Positions 6,920 to 14,817 of a stretch of 28,745 nucleotides of DNA are shown here, in pieces (position 1 is the stretch's first letter; the number at the start of each line of letters is the position of its first letter). Both the position numbers and the translations under genes were made by a program. The notes beneath the pieces were generated by a model. That model ran no database searches and was not told where the DNA came from. It worked only from the letters and a program-made list of their open reading frames with translations. Source of the DNA: a virus; the IMG/VR virus record IMGVR_UViG_3300009706_000043, positions 1-28,745 of that record; one strand, given 5' to 3'.

Positions 6920-8784
6920 GATTACCAACACAATACCAAGATTTTATACACTTAAGTAGATATGCACGTTATTTAACTTCAGAAAGTAGAAGGGAGACAT
7001 GGGAAGAAACAGTAGAGAGATACTGTAATTTTTTTAAACAAAAATTTAATAACAAAATTGATATGTCAGAAATACGTGAAGCAATACTTAAACAAGATAT
7101 TATGCCTAGTATGCGTTGTCTTATGACGGCTGGTAAAGCGTTATCCAGAGATAATGTTGCTGGGTTTAATTGTTCTTACTTACCTGTTGATAATCCTAGA
7201 GCCTTTGATGAAACACTATATATTTTGACGTGTGGCACAGGTGTGGGGTTTTCAGTTGAGAAACAATTTGTAGATAAACTACCAGTAGTATCAGAAGAAT
7301 TTCAAGAGACTGGTACAGTAATACACGTTGCAGATTCTAAAATGGGTTGGGCTGTGAGTTTCAGAGAACTTATTTCTTTACTTTATTCAGGACGAGTACC
7401 CACTTGGGATACTTCTAAGGTTCGTAAAGCTGGAGAAAGATTAAAAACTTTTGGTGGTCGGGCAAGTGGTTCTGCACCATTAGAAAATTTATTTAATTTC
7501 ACAACTCAAATTTTTAAAAATGCGGCTGGTAGAAAATTAAACAGTTTAGAATGTCATGATATATTATGTAAGGTTGGAGATATAGTTGTAGTAGGTGGTG
7601 TCCGTAGGTCTGCTTTAATATCATTATCAGATTTAACAGACGATAGAATGAGAATTGCTAAGTCTGGTGCTTGGTGGGAACAAAATCAACAACGAGCATT
7701 AGCAAATAATTCTGTTGCATATGAAAGTAAACCTGACATGGCACAATTTATGTTTGAGTGGCAAGCTTTATATATGAGCCATTCTGGAGAACGTGGTATT
7801 TTTAATCGTCAAGCGGCTAAAAAGTTTAGTCCAGAACGTAGAGATACAGAATGGTTATTTGGTACTAACCCATGTTCAGAGATTGTATTGAGACCTAATC
7901 AGTTTTGTAATTTATCTGAAGTTATAGTACGTCCAGAAGATACATTAGAAAGTTTAAAAACTAAAGTGAGGCTTGCAACTATTGTAGGTACTATGCAGGC
8001 AAGTTTAACAGATTTTAGATACCTTCGTTCTGTGTGGAAAACAAATACAGAAGAAGAAGCTTTACTTGGTGTATCACTTACTGGAATTATGGATAACAAA
8101 ACATTAAGTTCAATTAATGATAAAGCAAAACACTGGTTAAAGGAGTTAAAGAAATATGCTATTGAAATTAATGCTAGTACGGCTAAGAGTTGTAATGTTA
8201 ATAAAAGCTCTGCTATTACGTGTGTCAAACCCAGTGGTACTGTTAGTCAACTTACTAATAGTGCTTCTGGTATCCACCCTCGTCATAACAGCTATTACAT
8301 AAGAACTGTACGACAGGATAATAAAGACCCACTTACTGTGTTCATGAAAGATAAAGGTTTTATCCATGAGCCAGCAATAGGAAAAGAAGATTCAACTACT
8401 ATATTTTCTTTCGCTATGAAAAGCCCAGACGGAGCTATCATGCGTGATAAGAAAACAGCTATTGAACAATTAGAACATTGGTTAATGTTCCAAGAGTCGT
8501 GGTGTGAGCATAAGCCTTCCATAACTGTATATGTTAGAGAACATGAATGGCTACAGGTGGGTGCTTGGGTGTATGACCATTTCGAAATTATGAGTGGTGT
8601 CTCCTTTTTACCTTACGATAATGGAAACTATAAACAAGCTCCCTATACTGATTGTAACAGGAAAAAGTTTTTAGATGTTAAGAAGAAAACACCTGTGGTT
8701 GATTGGGGTGACCTTATGGAGACTGAAGATAATACAACAAGTAGTCAGGAGTTAGCCTGTACTGCTGGGTCGTGTGAAATATGA
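6916..8784 (+). CDS. nrdJ: Adenosylcobalamin-dependent (class II) ribonucleotide reductase
   Basis: This enzyme makes deoxyribonucleotides for phage DNA synthesis, using coenzyme B12 to form a thiyl radical. The 622-aa product is of the monomeric RTPR type. C86 (G-F-N-C-S) and C331 match the redox pair, and N318-P-C320-S-E322 holds the radical cysteine and glutamate. The C-terminal pair is C615-x4-C620, two residues from the end. These match C119, C408, E410, C419 and C731/C736 of the Lactobacillus enzyme (739 aa). G-G-V-R-R-S-A and K-P-S-G-T-V are further family signatures. Phage copies of this class are known in marine podoviruses. It needs no oxygen and no second subunit, but it depends on host cobalamin. 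The gene overlaps both neighbours by ATGA-type junctions. Confidence 0.95.
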   Translation: MRLPTQYQDFIHLSRYARYLTSESRRETWEETVERYCNFFKQKFNNKIDMSEIREAILKQDIMPSMRCLMTAGKALSRDNVAGFNCSYLPVDNPRAFDETLYILTCGTGVGFSVEKQFVDKLPVVSEEFQETGTVIHVADSKMGWAVSFRELISLLYSGRVPTWDTSKVRKAGERLKTFGGRASGSAPLENLFNFTTQIFKNAAGRKLNSLECHDILCKVGDIVVVGGVRRSALISLSDLTDDRMRIAKSGAWWEQNQQRALANNSVAYESKPDMAQFMFEWQALYMSHSGERGIFNRQAAKKFSPERRDTEWLFGTNPCSEIVLRPNQFCNLSEVIVRPEDTLESLKTKVRLATIVGTMQASLTDFRYLRSVWKTNTEEEALLGVSLTGIMDNKTLSSINDKAKHWLKELKKYAIEINASTAKSCNVNKSSAITCVKPSGTVSQLTNSASGIHPRHNSYYIRTVRQDNKDPLTVFMKDKGFIHEPAIGKEDSTTIFSFAMKSPDGAIMRDKKTAIEQLEHWLMFQESWCEHKPSITVYVREHEWLQVGAWVYDHFEIMSGVSFLPYDNGNYKQAPYTDCNRKKFLDVKKKTPVVDWGDLMETEDNTTSSQELACTAGSCEI

Positions 8785-8918
8785 GAAACAAAGAACGAGT
8801 AGTATATAAGACAGCCATGAGACTTGCATTTGAAAAAGCTGGGTTGTTTGTTAAAAATAATGCTGGAAAATATGTACGTAAAAAGATGTGGAATGTAACT
8901 AGAAAGGGGGTTAAATGA
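8781..8918 (+). CDS. Small basic protein, 45 aa, unknown function
   Basis: This short ORF runs from ATG 8781 (ATGA overlap with the reductase stop) to TGA 8916-8918 (ATGA overlap with the primase-helicase start), filling the gap exactly. The product is highly basic, with many Lys and Arg and few acidic residues, so nucleic-acid binding is possible. No family is recognised. Position and coupling are the main evidence. Confidence 0.65.
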   Translation: MRNKERVVYKTAMRLAFEKAGLFVKNNAGKYVRKKMWNVTRKGVK

Positions 8919-10561
8919 CAAAACATGAAAATTCAGAATTTATTCAACACGAACCCTGTCCTTCATGCGGTAGCAAAGATAATCTTGCGCGTTATGATGA
9001 TGGTCATGGTTTTTGTTTTGGTTGTGGTCATATTGACCGCGTCTCCGATAATATTTCTGACATCAGCAGTGTACGAGATGTACAGAAAACTAGACGAAGT
9101 GAATACTTCAATGGGGAATATGCCAGCATTTCAAAAAGAAATCTTTCCGAAGATACCTGTCGTAAATTTGGTTATCAGGTGGGTACGGATAAAAGTGGTC
9201 AGCCTGTACATATTGCTAATTACTATGATGAGAAAAATGCTGTCGTTGCTCAGAAGATAAGGTGGAAAGATAAAAAGTTTATCTTTATAGGTGAAACCGA
9301 TAAGGTTGGTTTATATGGGCAACACCTTTGGAGAGATAAAGGTAGGAAAGTTGTGGTTACTGAGGGTGAGATTGATTGTCTCAGTGTATCGCAAGCACAG
9401 GGTAATAAATATCCTGTGGTCTCTATACCTACTGGTGTGAAAGGTGCTAAGAAAATTTTAAAACAAGAACTTGAATGGCTTGAGGGTTTTGATGAAGTTA
9501 TTCTTATGTTTGATAATGATGAAGTGGGGATAGAAGCCGCTAAAGATTGCGCACAATTATTCTCGCCTAGTAAATGTAAGATAGCAAAACTACCAGCGAA
9601 AGATGCAAGTGAACTACTTGCTGATAACAGGGTTAAAGATATTATAGAAGGTGTATGGGGTGCAACATCTTATAGACCAGACGGAGTTATCTGTGGTGAT
9701 GAATTAAAAGATGAAATAGATAAGCCTATTGAATGGGGATTATCTTATCCTTATGAAAGATTAACTACTTTAACTTTTGGTATACGACCTAATGAGATAA
9801 TTACATTAGGTGCTGGTACTGGTATGGGTAAAACAGAGTTGTGGAAAGAGATAGCCACACACATAGGAGTAGAGCATAAGCAAAATGTAGGTATGGTTTT
9901 TCTTGAAGAACAGATAACTGATACTGCGTTAGGCATTATGGGTAAACATTCTTCTATACCTTTCCATCTACCAGACACACAATATACAGAAGAAGATAAA
10001 AACAAAGCTTTTAATGAAACATTAAAAACTGGTAGGTTTTTCTTCTATGACCATTTTGGTTACATGGATTATAATTCTATTAAGTCACGACTTAGGTATT
10101 TAGTTGTGTCTTGTGGTTGTAAGTATCTTTTCTTAGACCATATCACTGCGTTAGTAACAGGACATGACGGAGATGAACGACGTGAGTTAGATAGAATAAT
10201 GACAGACCTAGCTTCAATGGTTAGGGAATTAAAATTTACTTTGTTTTTAATTTCACATCTTTCTACCCCTGACGGTAAACCACATGAAGAAGGTGGTAGG
10301 GTTATGTTAAAACATTTCAGAGGTAGCAGAGCTATTGGTCAGTGGTCTAGTTTTGTTGTAGGGTTAGAACGAAACCAACAAGATGTTGATACAGAAGCTA
10401 GACATACAACAACATTAAGAATATTGAAAGATAGATACACAGGAAGAAGTACTGGAGAATGTCTATATCTAGGTTATTCACCAGAAACAGGACGATTAAC
10501 TCCTAAAGATAATTGTCCATTCCAAGATGAAACTGGGGGGGAATCCAATGTTATATTTTGA
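8915..10561 (+). CDS. DNA primase-helicase (T7 gp4-like)
   Basis: This bifunctional replication protein unwinds DNA 5'-3' as a hexamer and makes RNA primers. The 548-aa product starts with a zinc finger (C15, C18, C34, C37; T7 C17, C20, C36, C39). A TOPRIM primase domain follows, with E150-G-E-I-D and F-D200-N-D202-E. The RecA-type helicase has Walker A G299-A-G-T-G-M-G-K306-T and Walker B L-F-L-D408. The protein ends in Phe after a mildly acidic stretch, as T7 gp4 does where it contacts gp5. A strong AAAGGGGG ribosome binding site precedes the ATG. Its last codons overlap the DNA polymerase start and include a run of seven G. Confidence 0.97.
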   Translation: MTKHENSEFIQHEPCPSCGSKDNLARYDDGHGFCFGCGHIDRVSDNISDISSVRDVQKTRRSEYFNGEYASISKRNLSEDTCRKFGYQVGTDKSGQPVHIANYYDEKNAVVAQKIRWKDKKFIFIGETDKVGLYGQHLWRDKGRKVVVTEGEIDCLSVSQAQGNKYPVVSIPTGVKGAKKILKQELEWLEGFDEVILMFDNDEVGIEAAKDCAQLFSPSKCKIAKLPAKDASELLADNRVKDIIEGVWGATSYRPDGVICGDELKDEIDKPIEWGLSYPYERLTTLTFGIRPNEIITLGAGTGMGKTELWKEIATHIGVEHKQNVGMVFLEEQITDTALGIMGKHSSIPFHLPDTQYTEEDKNKAFNETLKTGRFFFYDHFGYMDYNSIKSRLRYLVVSCGCKYLFLDHITALVTGHDGDERRELDRIMTDLASMVRELKFTLFLISHLSTPDGKPHEEGGRVMLKHFRGSRAIGQWSSFVVGLERNQQDVDTEARHTTTLRILKDRYTGRSTGECLYLGYSPETGRLTPKDNCPFQDETGGESNVIF

Positions 10562-12410
10562 TATTGAAACAGATGGGTTACTCCCAGACTTAACTAAAAT
10601 ACATTGTTTAGTTATTGTTAAAGATGAAATGACTTATAGATTTAATGGTAAGTCTATTCAACTTGGTTTAGAAATGTTAGAACAGCATAAGGATAAAATT
10701 TGTGGACAAAATATTATTGGTTTTGATATACCCGTAATACATAAACTATATCCAGATATAAATTTAAAACTAAATCGAGTTGTAGATACTTTAGTTTTAT
10801 CCAGAGTTTTGTTTCCTAATCTTAAAGAGATTGATTATGAAAAGAAAGCTTTAAATAAAAATTATGAGTTAGAATCTAAAAACTTTGGAAGTCATTCTTT
10901 AAATTCGTGGGGGCAACGATTAGGTTTTCCTAAAGATGACTATGCGAATAGAATGGCTGAACAAGGTATTGATGCTTGGGCAGAATGGTCTGAAGAAATG
11001 GAAGATTATTGTGTACAAGATGTTAAACTAACAAAACATTTATATGAAAAAACTCTTGAGACTAAAGAATTATCTACAGACTGTTTTACTTTAGAACATG
11101 AGGTAGCTGATATAATAATACGACAGAGCTTATATGGTTTTACTTTTGATGTTAAGTCTGCTGTTAAATTATATGGTATGCTCTCTGAAAAGAGACAGAT
11201 ACTATCATCAGAACTTAAAGAAATGTTTGGTAGTTGGTATGTTAAACAGCCTGACTTCATACCCAAAAGAGATAACAATAAGAAGGGTTATGTAAAAGGA
11301 GTTCCTGTACCAAGACAAAAGTTAGTAGAATTTAATCCTAACTCTGGAGACCACAGAGCTAAGATGTTAATTGATAATTATAATTGGAAACCTGTAGATT
11401 TTACGCCCTCTGGGAAACCAAAGGTAGATGAAGCGGTACTAAGTAAACTTGATTATCCTTGCATACCTTCAATTCTTGATTACATGGTAGTAGAAAAAAG
11501 AATTGGACAACTAGCTGAAGGAAACAAAGCTTGGCTTAAGTTAGAAAGGAATGGGAGATTACACGGACACGTAAATACAAATGGTGCGGTCACGGGAAGA
11601 ATGACACACCAGAATCCCAATCTAGCTAATGTCGTTGCAAGTTATAGTTTATACGGAAAAGAGTGCCGTTCTTTATTTACCGTTCCCACAGGGCATTTGC
11701 TTTTGGGTTGTGATGCCGAAGGGCTGGAGTTACGAGCGTTAGCGCATTATATGGCGGTCTTTGATGGTGGAAAATACGCTGATACGGTCATTTTAGGGAG
11801 TAAAGAAAAAGGAACAGATGCTCATTCAGTCAACCAAAGAATAATAGGACTCAACAGTAGAGATACTGCTAAGACTTGGTTCTATGCTTTTATATATGGT
11901 TCTGGAAATGTAAAGTTAGGTTCTATAATACATGAAGATAAAAAACTAACTGGTAAACCTAGTGAAGCAACATTAGCAAAACTTGGCGCGGCATCAAGAG
12001 CTAAGCTTTTACAAAGTTTACCAGCTTTAGATAAGCTAACTAAATTAGTACAGAAAAGATTTAGTGAACGTAAATACTTAATCGGTTTAGACGGAAGAAG
12101 GTTATATTGTAGGAGTAATCATTCAGCATTGAATACCCTTCTTCAATCTGCTGGTGCTGTCATTATGAAAAAAGCATTGTGTATATTGGATAATGATTTA
12201 CGTACTGTTAATGGATATAGGAATGGGCTTGATTATGAGTTTGTTGCTAATGTTCATGATGAATTTCAAATAGAAGTTAAAGAAGAATTAGCTAATGATT
12301 TCTTTTTGGTAGCTAGTGCCTCCATTAAAAAAGCGGGGGAGCATTATAATTTTAAATGCCCACTATCAGGAAGTTGTGTTGTTGGTAAAAACTGGTCGGA
12401 GACACACTAA
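10548..12410 (+). CDS. DNA polymerase I-family replicative polymerase (T7 gp5-like)
   Basis: This is the replicative polymerase with 3'-5' proofreading. I chose ATG 10548 because the protein then begins M-L-Y-F-D5-I-E7, matching T7 gp5 D5 and E7; an in-frame ATG at 10527 is less likely. The seven-G run six bases upstream can act as Shine-Dalgarno. The exonuclease also has D60 (G-F-D-I-P) and Y154/D158. Polymerase motif A holds D389, motif B has R-D-x-A-K442 with Y446 (T7 K522/Y526), and motif C is V-H-D571-E. The length is 620 aa against 704 in T7. Much of the loss falls between about residues 227 and 262, where T7 has its thioredoxin-binding insertion, so host thioredoxin may not be the clamp here. 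Confidence 0.97.
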   Translation: MLYFDIETDGLLPDLTKIHCLVIVKDEMTYRFNGKSIQLGLEMLEQHKDKICGQNIIGFDIPVIHKLYPDINLKLNRVVDTLVLSRVLFPNLKEIDYEKKALNKNYELESKNFGSHSLNSWGQRLGFPKDDYANRMAEQGIDAWAEWSEEMEDYCVQDVKLTKHLYEKTLETKELSTDCFTLEHEVADIIIRQSLYGFTFDVKSAVKLYGMLSEKRQILSSELKEMFGSWYVKQPDFIPKRDNNKKGYVKGVPVPRQKLVEFNPNSGDHRAKMLIDNYNWKPVDFTPSGKPKVDEAVLSKLDYPCIPSILDYMVVEKRIGQLAEGNKAWLKLERNGRLHGHVNTNGAVTGRMTHQNPNLANVVASYSLYGKECRSLFTVPTGHLLLGCDAEGLELRALAHYMAVFDGGKYADTVILGSKEKGTDAHSVNQRIIGLNSRDTAKTWFYAFIYGSGNVKLGSIIHEDKKLTGKPSEATLAKLGAASRAKLLQSLPALDKLTKLVQKRFSERKYLIGLDGRRLYCRSNHSALNTLLQSAGAVIMKKALCILDNDLRTVNGYRNGLDYEFVANVHDEFQIEVKEELANDFFLVASASIKKAGEHYNFKCPLSGSCVVGKNWSETH

Positions 12411-12802
12411 TGAGTAAATTTAATAATGATTCTAAATTCGATATAGATTTAAAATATGGTAAAGTAAAAGAAAAAGAAGTAGCTGATATGTTAGAAAACT
12501 CTACCATAGAAGTTAAAACAGAACGAGGACAATGGTTAAACACAGGTAATATTGTTATTGAGTATGCTTGTTATGGTAAACCTTCTGGCATAAGTAACAC
12601 CAAAGCAGATTTTTGGTTTCATAACTTAGCATTAAAAGATGGTAACTTTTGTTCTCTTGTGTTTCCTGTGGCTACATTAAAGAAATATGTATTAGAAAAT
12701 AAATTACGCACAATAAGCGGTGGAGATAACAATGCCGCACAGATGTACCTTGTTCCGTTAAAGGAATTATTTGATTCTAAAAATATACAGGGATTAATAT
12801 AA
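12410..12802 (+). CDS. Probable PD-(D/E)XK-fold nuclease
   Basis: This 130-aa protein has an N-terminal helix with conserved-type Glu (K-E-K-E-V-A-D), then I-E-V-K at about 33-36, followed by strands, and G-N-I-V-I-E-Y and T-K-A-D-F-W-F-H downstream. This arrangement is seen in small PD-(D/E)XK endonucleases, where E-x-K is the metal-binding half-motif. The usual preceding Asp is not obvious, so the call is tentative. It starts on the polymerase stop codon (TAATG) and is coupled to the next gene in the same way. A role in processing phage or host DNA would fit the replication block. Confidence 0.6.
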   Translation: MSKFNNDSKFDIDLKYGKVKEKEVADMLENSTIEVKTERGQWLNTGNIVIEYACYGKPSGISNTKADFWFHNLALKDGNFCSLVFPVATLKKYVLENKLRTISGGDNNAAQMYLVPLKELFDSKNIQGLI

Positions 12803-13056
12803 TGAAAGACAGTGAATCATCTTTTATAATTATAGTTTTAGTATGTGGGATAATTATTTTAGTTGGGCTATTAGACGCTACACGAAGATTAAATGAAAAG
12901 AATGCTGTGGACTGTTTGTTTGAACAAGCTAGAGAACAGAGAGAACAAGATTGGTCATTACAAGATTTATATAATCCGACAGGGGTGTGGTGTTTACCTA
13001 CAGAATATACCGTTGTTCCTGTGGACTGTCAGTGGTATAGTAAATATGCTAACTAG
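12802..13056 (+). CDS. Small single-pass membrane protein, unknown function
   Basis: The 84-aa product has one clear transmembrane segment at about residues 8-24 (I-I-I-V-L-V-C-G-I-I-I-L-V-G-L-L), then a charged helix (R-R-L-N-E-K... R-E-Q-R-E-Q-D-W) and a Trp/Cys-containing tail. It overlaps the preceding stop by one base. It could act at the host membrane, but T7-like holins usually sit after the tail fibre and I see no holin signature beyond the single segment. No family is recognised. Confidence 0.65.
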   Translation: MKDSESSFIIIVLVCGIIILVGLLDATRRLNEKNAVDCLFEQAREQREQDWSLQDLYNPTGVWCLPTEYTVVPVDCQWYSKYAN

Positions 13057-13186
13057 GAAAGTTCTTTACTGTGACGGTAGAAGAACTACCAACCCAGAAT
13101 TGATAGAGGACTTTGAAGATGAATTTGAACAGTGGGTATTTTACTGGTCTTTAATCATGGAACAGTCAGTTATAACACTTCATTAA
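13046..13186 (+). CDS. Small acidic protein, 46 aa, unknown function
   Basis: This is a short ORF from ATG 13046, overlapping the end of the membrane-protein gene by 11 bases and ending at TAA 13184-13186. The product has a basic N-terminus (L-T-R-K-V) and an acidic middle (E-D-F-E-D-E-F-E). The frame is open further upstream to 12893, but that part is a shadow of the membrane-protein gene. It is supported only by position and packing. Confidence 0.45.
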   Translation: MLTRKVLYCDGRRTTNPELIEDFEDEFEQWVFYWSLIMEQSVITLH

Positions 13187-13204
13187 AAATTTGACCTTCT
13201 GAGA

Positions 13205-13222
13205 GTCGTTATAAGAGCTTTC
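13205..13222 (+). promoter_or_regulatory. Possible phage promoter-like element before the exonuclease
   Basis: GTTATAAGAG at 13208-13217 resembles GTTATTAAGAG at 14350-14360 with one base fewer, and both lie in intergenic gaps. It may be a promoter of the phage RNA polymerase opening the next transcription unit. The resemblance to the AAAGTATCCCA elements is weak. Confidence 0.25.
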
Positions 13223-13233
13223 AAATAAACATT

Positions 13234-13247
13234 GATGCTACAGCATC
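13234..13247. other. Short inverted repeat in gap
   Basis: GATGCTACAGCATC is a perfect palindrome around its centre, giving a 5-bp stem with a 4-base loop. It is followed seven bases later by TTTTT-containing sequence (13252-13256). It is too short for a confident terminator; it may be an RNA processing site or a protein-binding site in the 98-base gap 13187-13284, which holds no gene. Confidence 0.3.
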
Positions 13248-13284
13248 TACCTTTTTAACCAACTTTCAACAACTTAGGTGATAC

Positions 13285-14046
13285 ATGAAAACTACTTTAA
13301 TTTTAGACGGGGATATTATCGCATACCAAAGTGCGGCAAGCAGTGAAATAACAGTCGACTTTGATTGTTGTGGTGGATTATGCTGTGAGAGTTACCCAGA
13401 CTTATTAGAAGATAAAATAAAATCTATAATATTAGATTGGATATCTCCAATTAAACATTTTGATAATATATTAATTGCAATAACTAACAAAGAAAAGAAA
13501 AATTGGCGAAAAGATATTTATCCTGAATATAAAGCTAATAGAAAAGATGTAAGAAAACCAGAGTTACTGGTAAAAGCTATTGAATATTTAGAGGAAAATT
13601 ATAATTGTATTTCAACTGCTGGGTTAGAAGCTGATGATGTAATAGGTATAGAGGCTACAACACATGAGAAAGGTATAGTAAAAATAATTGTGTCTACTGA
13701 TAAAGATTTTTTACAGATACCTTGCAGACAGTTAAACCCTGTGACTGGTAAAAAGCTTTATCCTACAACAGAGAAAGCTGATTGGTGGCATATGATTCAA
13801 ACATTAGCTGGCGACCCTGTTGATAATTATAAAGGTGTTCCACGAGTAGGCGTAAAAACAGCAACAAAGATATTGGATAATATTGAAAAAGATTCTTGGT
13901 GGAATACTGTATTAAGCACGTATGAGAATAAAGAGCTAACTGAAGAATATGCTTTAATACAAGCACAGATAGCCAGAATATGTAGAAGTTCAGATTATGA
14001 TACAACTAAAAATGAGGTAAAATTATGGACTCCAAAAATCAGTTAA
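13285..14046 (+). CDS. 5'-3' exonuclease (T7 gp6-like, FEN family)
   Basis: This exonuclease removes RNA primers and degrades host DNA in T7-like phages. The 253-aa product (T7 gp6 is about 300) has the FEN/PIN acidic ligands D8 and D10 (L-D-G-D), E115-A-D117-D118, D139 and D141 (S-T-D-K-D-F-L). A helix-3-turn-helix DNA-binding segment follows (G176-D-P-V-D-N-Y-K-G then V-P-R-V-G-V-K-T-A). AGGTGA precedes the ATG. It follows the longest gap in the replication region, so it may head a transcription unit. Its last 22 bases overlap the DUF3310 gene. Confidence 0.93.
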   Translation: MKTTLILDGDIIAYQSAASSEITVDFDCCGGLCCESYPDLLEDKIKSIILDWISPIKHFDNILIAITNKEKKNWRKDIYPEYKANRKDVRKPELLVKAIEYLEENYNCISTAGLEADDVIGIEATTHEKGIVKIIVSTDKDFLQIPCRQLNPVTGKKLYPTTEKADWWHMIQTLAGDPVDNYKGVPRVGVKTATKILDNIEKDSWWNTVLSTYENKELTEEYALIQAQIARICRSSDYDTTKNEVKLWTPKIS

Positions 14047-14336
14047 AAAAAGACCAAAAAACTTTTGAAGAACTTATACAATCTCAAAAGCCAGCTTCAG
14101 ATATGTTTGACTCAATGAAGTCTCAACCGCATTATATGGAAGGTATACAACCTATAGAATACATACAAAGTAGAATGTCTCCAGCACAATTCTCAGGATA
14201 CCTCGAAGGTAATATTATTAAGTATATTTCTAGGTATCATGTTAAGGGTGAGCCTATAAAAGATTTAACTAAAGCCAAAGTATATTTAGATTGGCTTATT
14301 CAATTAACAGAGAATGGTACGATAAAAGTATCATAG
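14025..14336 (+). CDS. DUF3310 family protein
   Basis: The 103-aa product carries the DUF3310 pattern: H-Y then G-I-Q-P-I-E-Y-I, Q-F-x-G-Y-L-E-G-N-I-I-K-Y-I-S-R-Y, K-G and D-L-x-K-A-x-x-Y-L-D-W-L-I, covering about residues 36-93. The first 35 residues are a polar, lysine-rich extension. The family is widespread in phages; its biochemical role is not certain to me. GAGGT upstream supports ATG 14025, which overlaps the exonuclease by 22 bases. Confidence 0.85.
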   Translation: MDSKNQLKKDQKTFEELIQSQKPASDMFDSMKSQPHYMEGIQPIEYIQSRMSPAQFSGYLEGNIIKYISRYHVKGEPIKDLTKAKVYLDWLIQLTENGTIKVS

Positions 14337-14362
14337 TTCAATATATCCCGTTATTAAGAGGT
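14337..14362 (+). promoter_or_regulatory. Candidate phage promoter-like element, divergent copy
   Basis: The gap holds TATCCC at 14344-14349 and AAGAGG at 14356-14361, the same two blocks as the elements at 2137 and 4697 but with two more bases between them. It stands just before the structural gene block. AAGAGG may also be a distant ribosome binding site of the next gene. Confidence 0.3.
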
Positions 14363-14372
14363 ATGCTAATTT

Positions 14373-14591
14373 ATGTATGAAGAAATACCCTACGTTTCTG
14401 CGGAGTTAGTAGATTATTTTAAATCAAACTATCCGTTAAAACGACCAACAAAAATAGATGCTGAATCTCCACAGGTTGCGTGGAACATAGCATTTCAATC
14501 AGGTGTATTTAGTTTAATAGAAAAACTAGAAGATATACACAAAACTCAAGAAACCACACAAGGTTTAGAACAAGTATTAGGAGAAAAATAA
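14373..14591 (+). CDS. Small phage protein before the gp7.3-like gene, unknown function
   Basis: This 72-aa soluble protein is mainly helical, with a central W-N-I-A-F-Q-S-G segment and a charged C-terminal helix. It lies in the position of the small gene 6.x/7 proteins of T7 just before the structural block. I do not recognise a family. It is separated by one base from the next start. Confidence 0.7.
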   Translation: MYEEIPYVSAELVDYFKSNYPLKRPTKIDAESPQVAWNIAFQSGVFSLIEKLEDIHKTQETTQGLEQVLGEK

Positions 14592-14592
14592 T

Positions 14593-14817
14593 ATGTGTCC
14601 TAGCGCGTTATTCGGTAAACCGAAAGCACTTCCGCCAGCACCAGATGTAGCAAAAACGGAAGTGGGTAAAGATAAATCACCTCCTCAATTTGGTTCTAAA
14701 ACAAAATCAGATGCTAGAACTCAAATTGCTAACAGGTCTGGAACTTCTAAGTTTAGAATAGACTTAAGCGGTGGCGGTTCTGGTGGCTCTGGTCTTAGTA
14801 TACCGACGGTTGTATAA
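14593..14817 (+). CDS. T7 gp7.3-like small virion/tail-assembly protein
   Basis: The 74-aa product is low-complexity: a proline-rich first third (L-P-P-A-P-D), a basic Ser/Thr-rich middle and a Gly/Ser-rich end (S-G-G-G-S-G-G-S-G). It sits immediately before the portal gene, where T7 encodes gp7.3, a small virion protein with a similar basic body and Gly-rich C-terminus needed for tail assembly and adsorption. The assignment rests on position and composition. Its stop overlaps the portal ATG (TAATG). Confidence 0.6.
   Translation: MCPSALFGKPKALPPAPDVAKTEVGKDKSPPQFGSKTKSDARTQIANRSGTSKFRIDLSGGGSGGSGLSIPTVV

Noticed and set aside
8925-9260. Plus-strand ORF of 111 codons with hydrophobic segments
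   Set aside because: It overlaps the zinc finger and TOPRIM coding region of the primase-helicase in another frame; the hydrophobic stretch arises from T-rich codon positions.
12893-13045. Upstream extension of the 46-aa ORF
   Set aside because: It is a frame-shifted shadow of the membrane-protein gene; the internal ATG at 13046 fits gene packing better.
14337-14362. tRNA T-arm-like TTCAA followed by CCC, a possible att core
   Set aside because: No flanking stem or acceptor arm and no CCA-proximal structure could be made; it fits the promoter-like element better.
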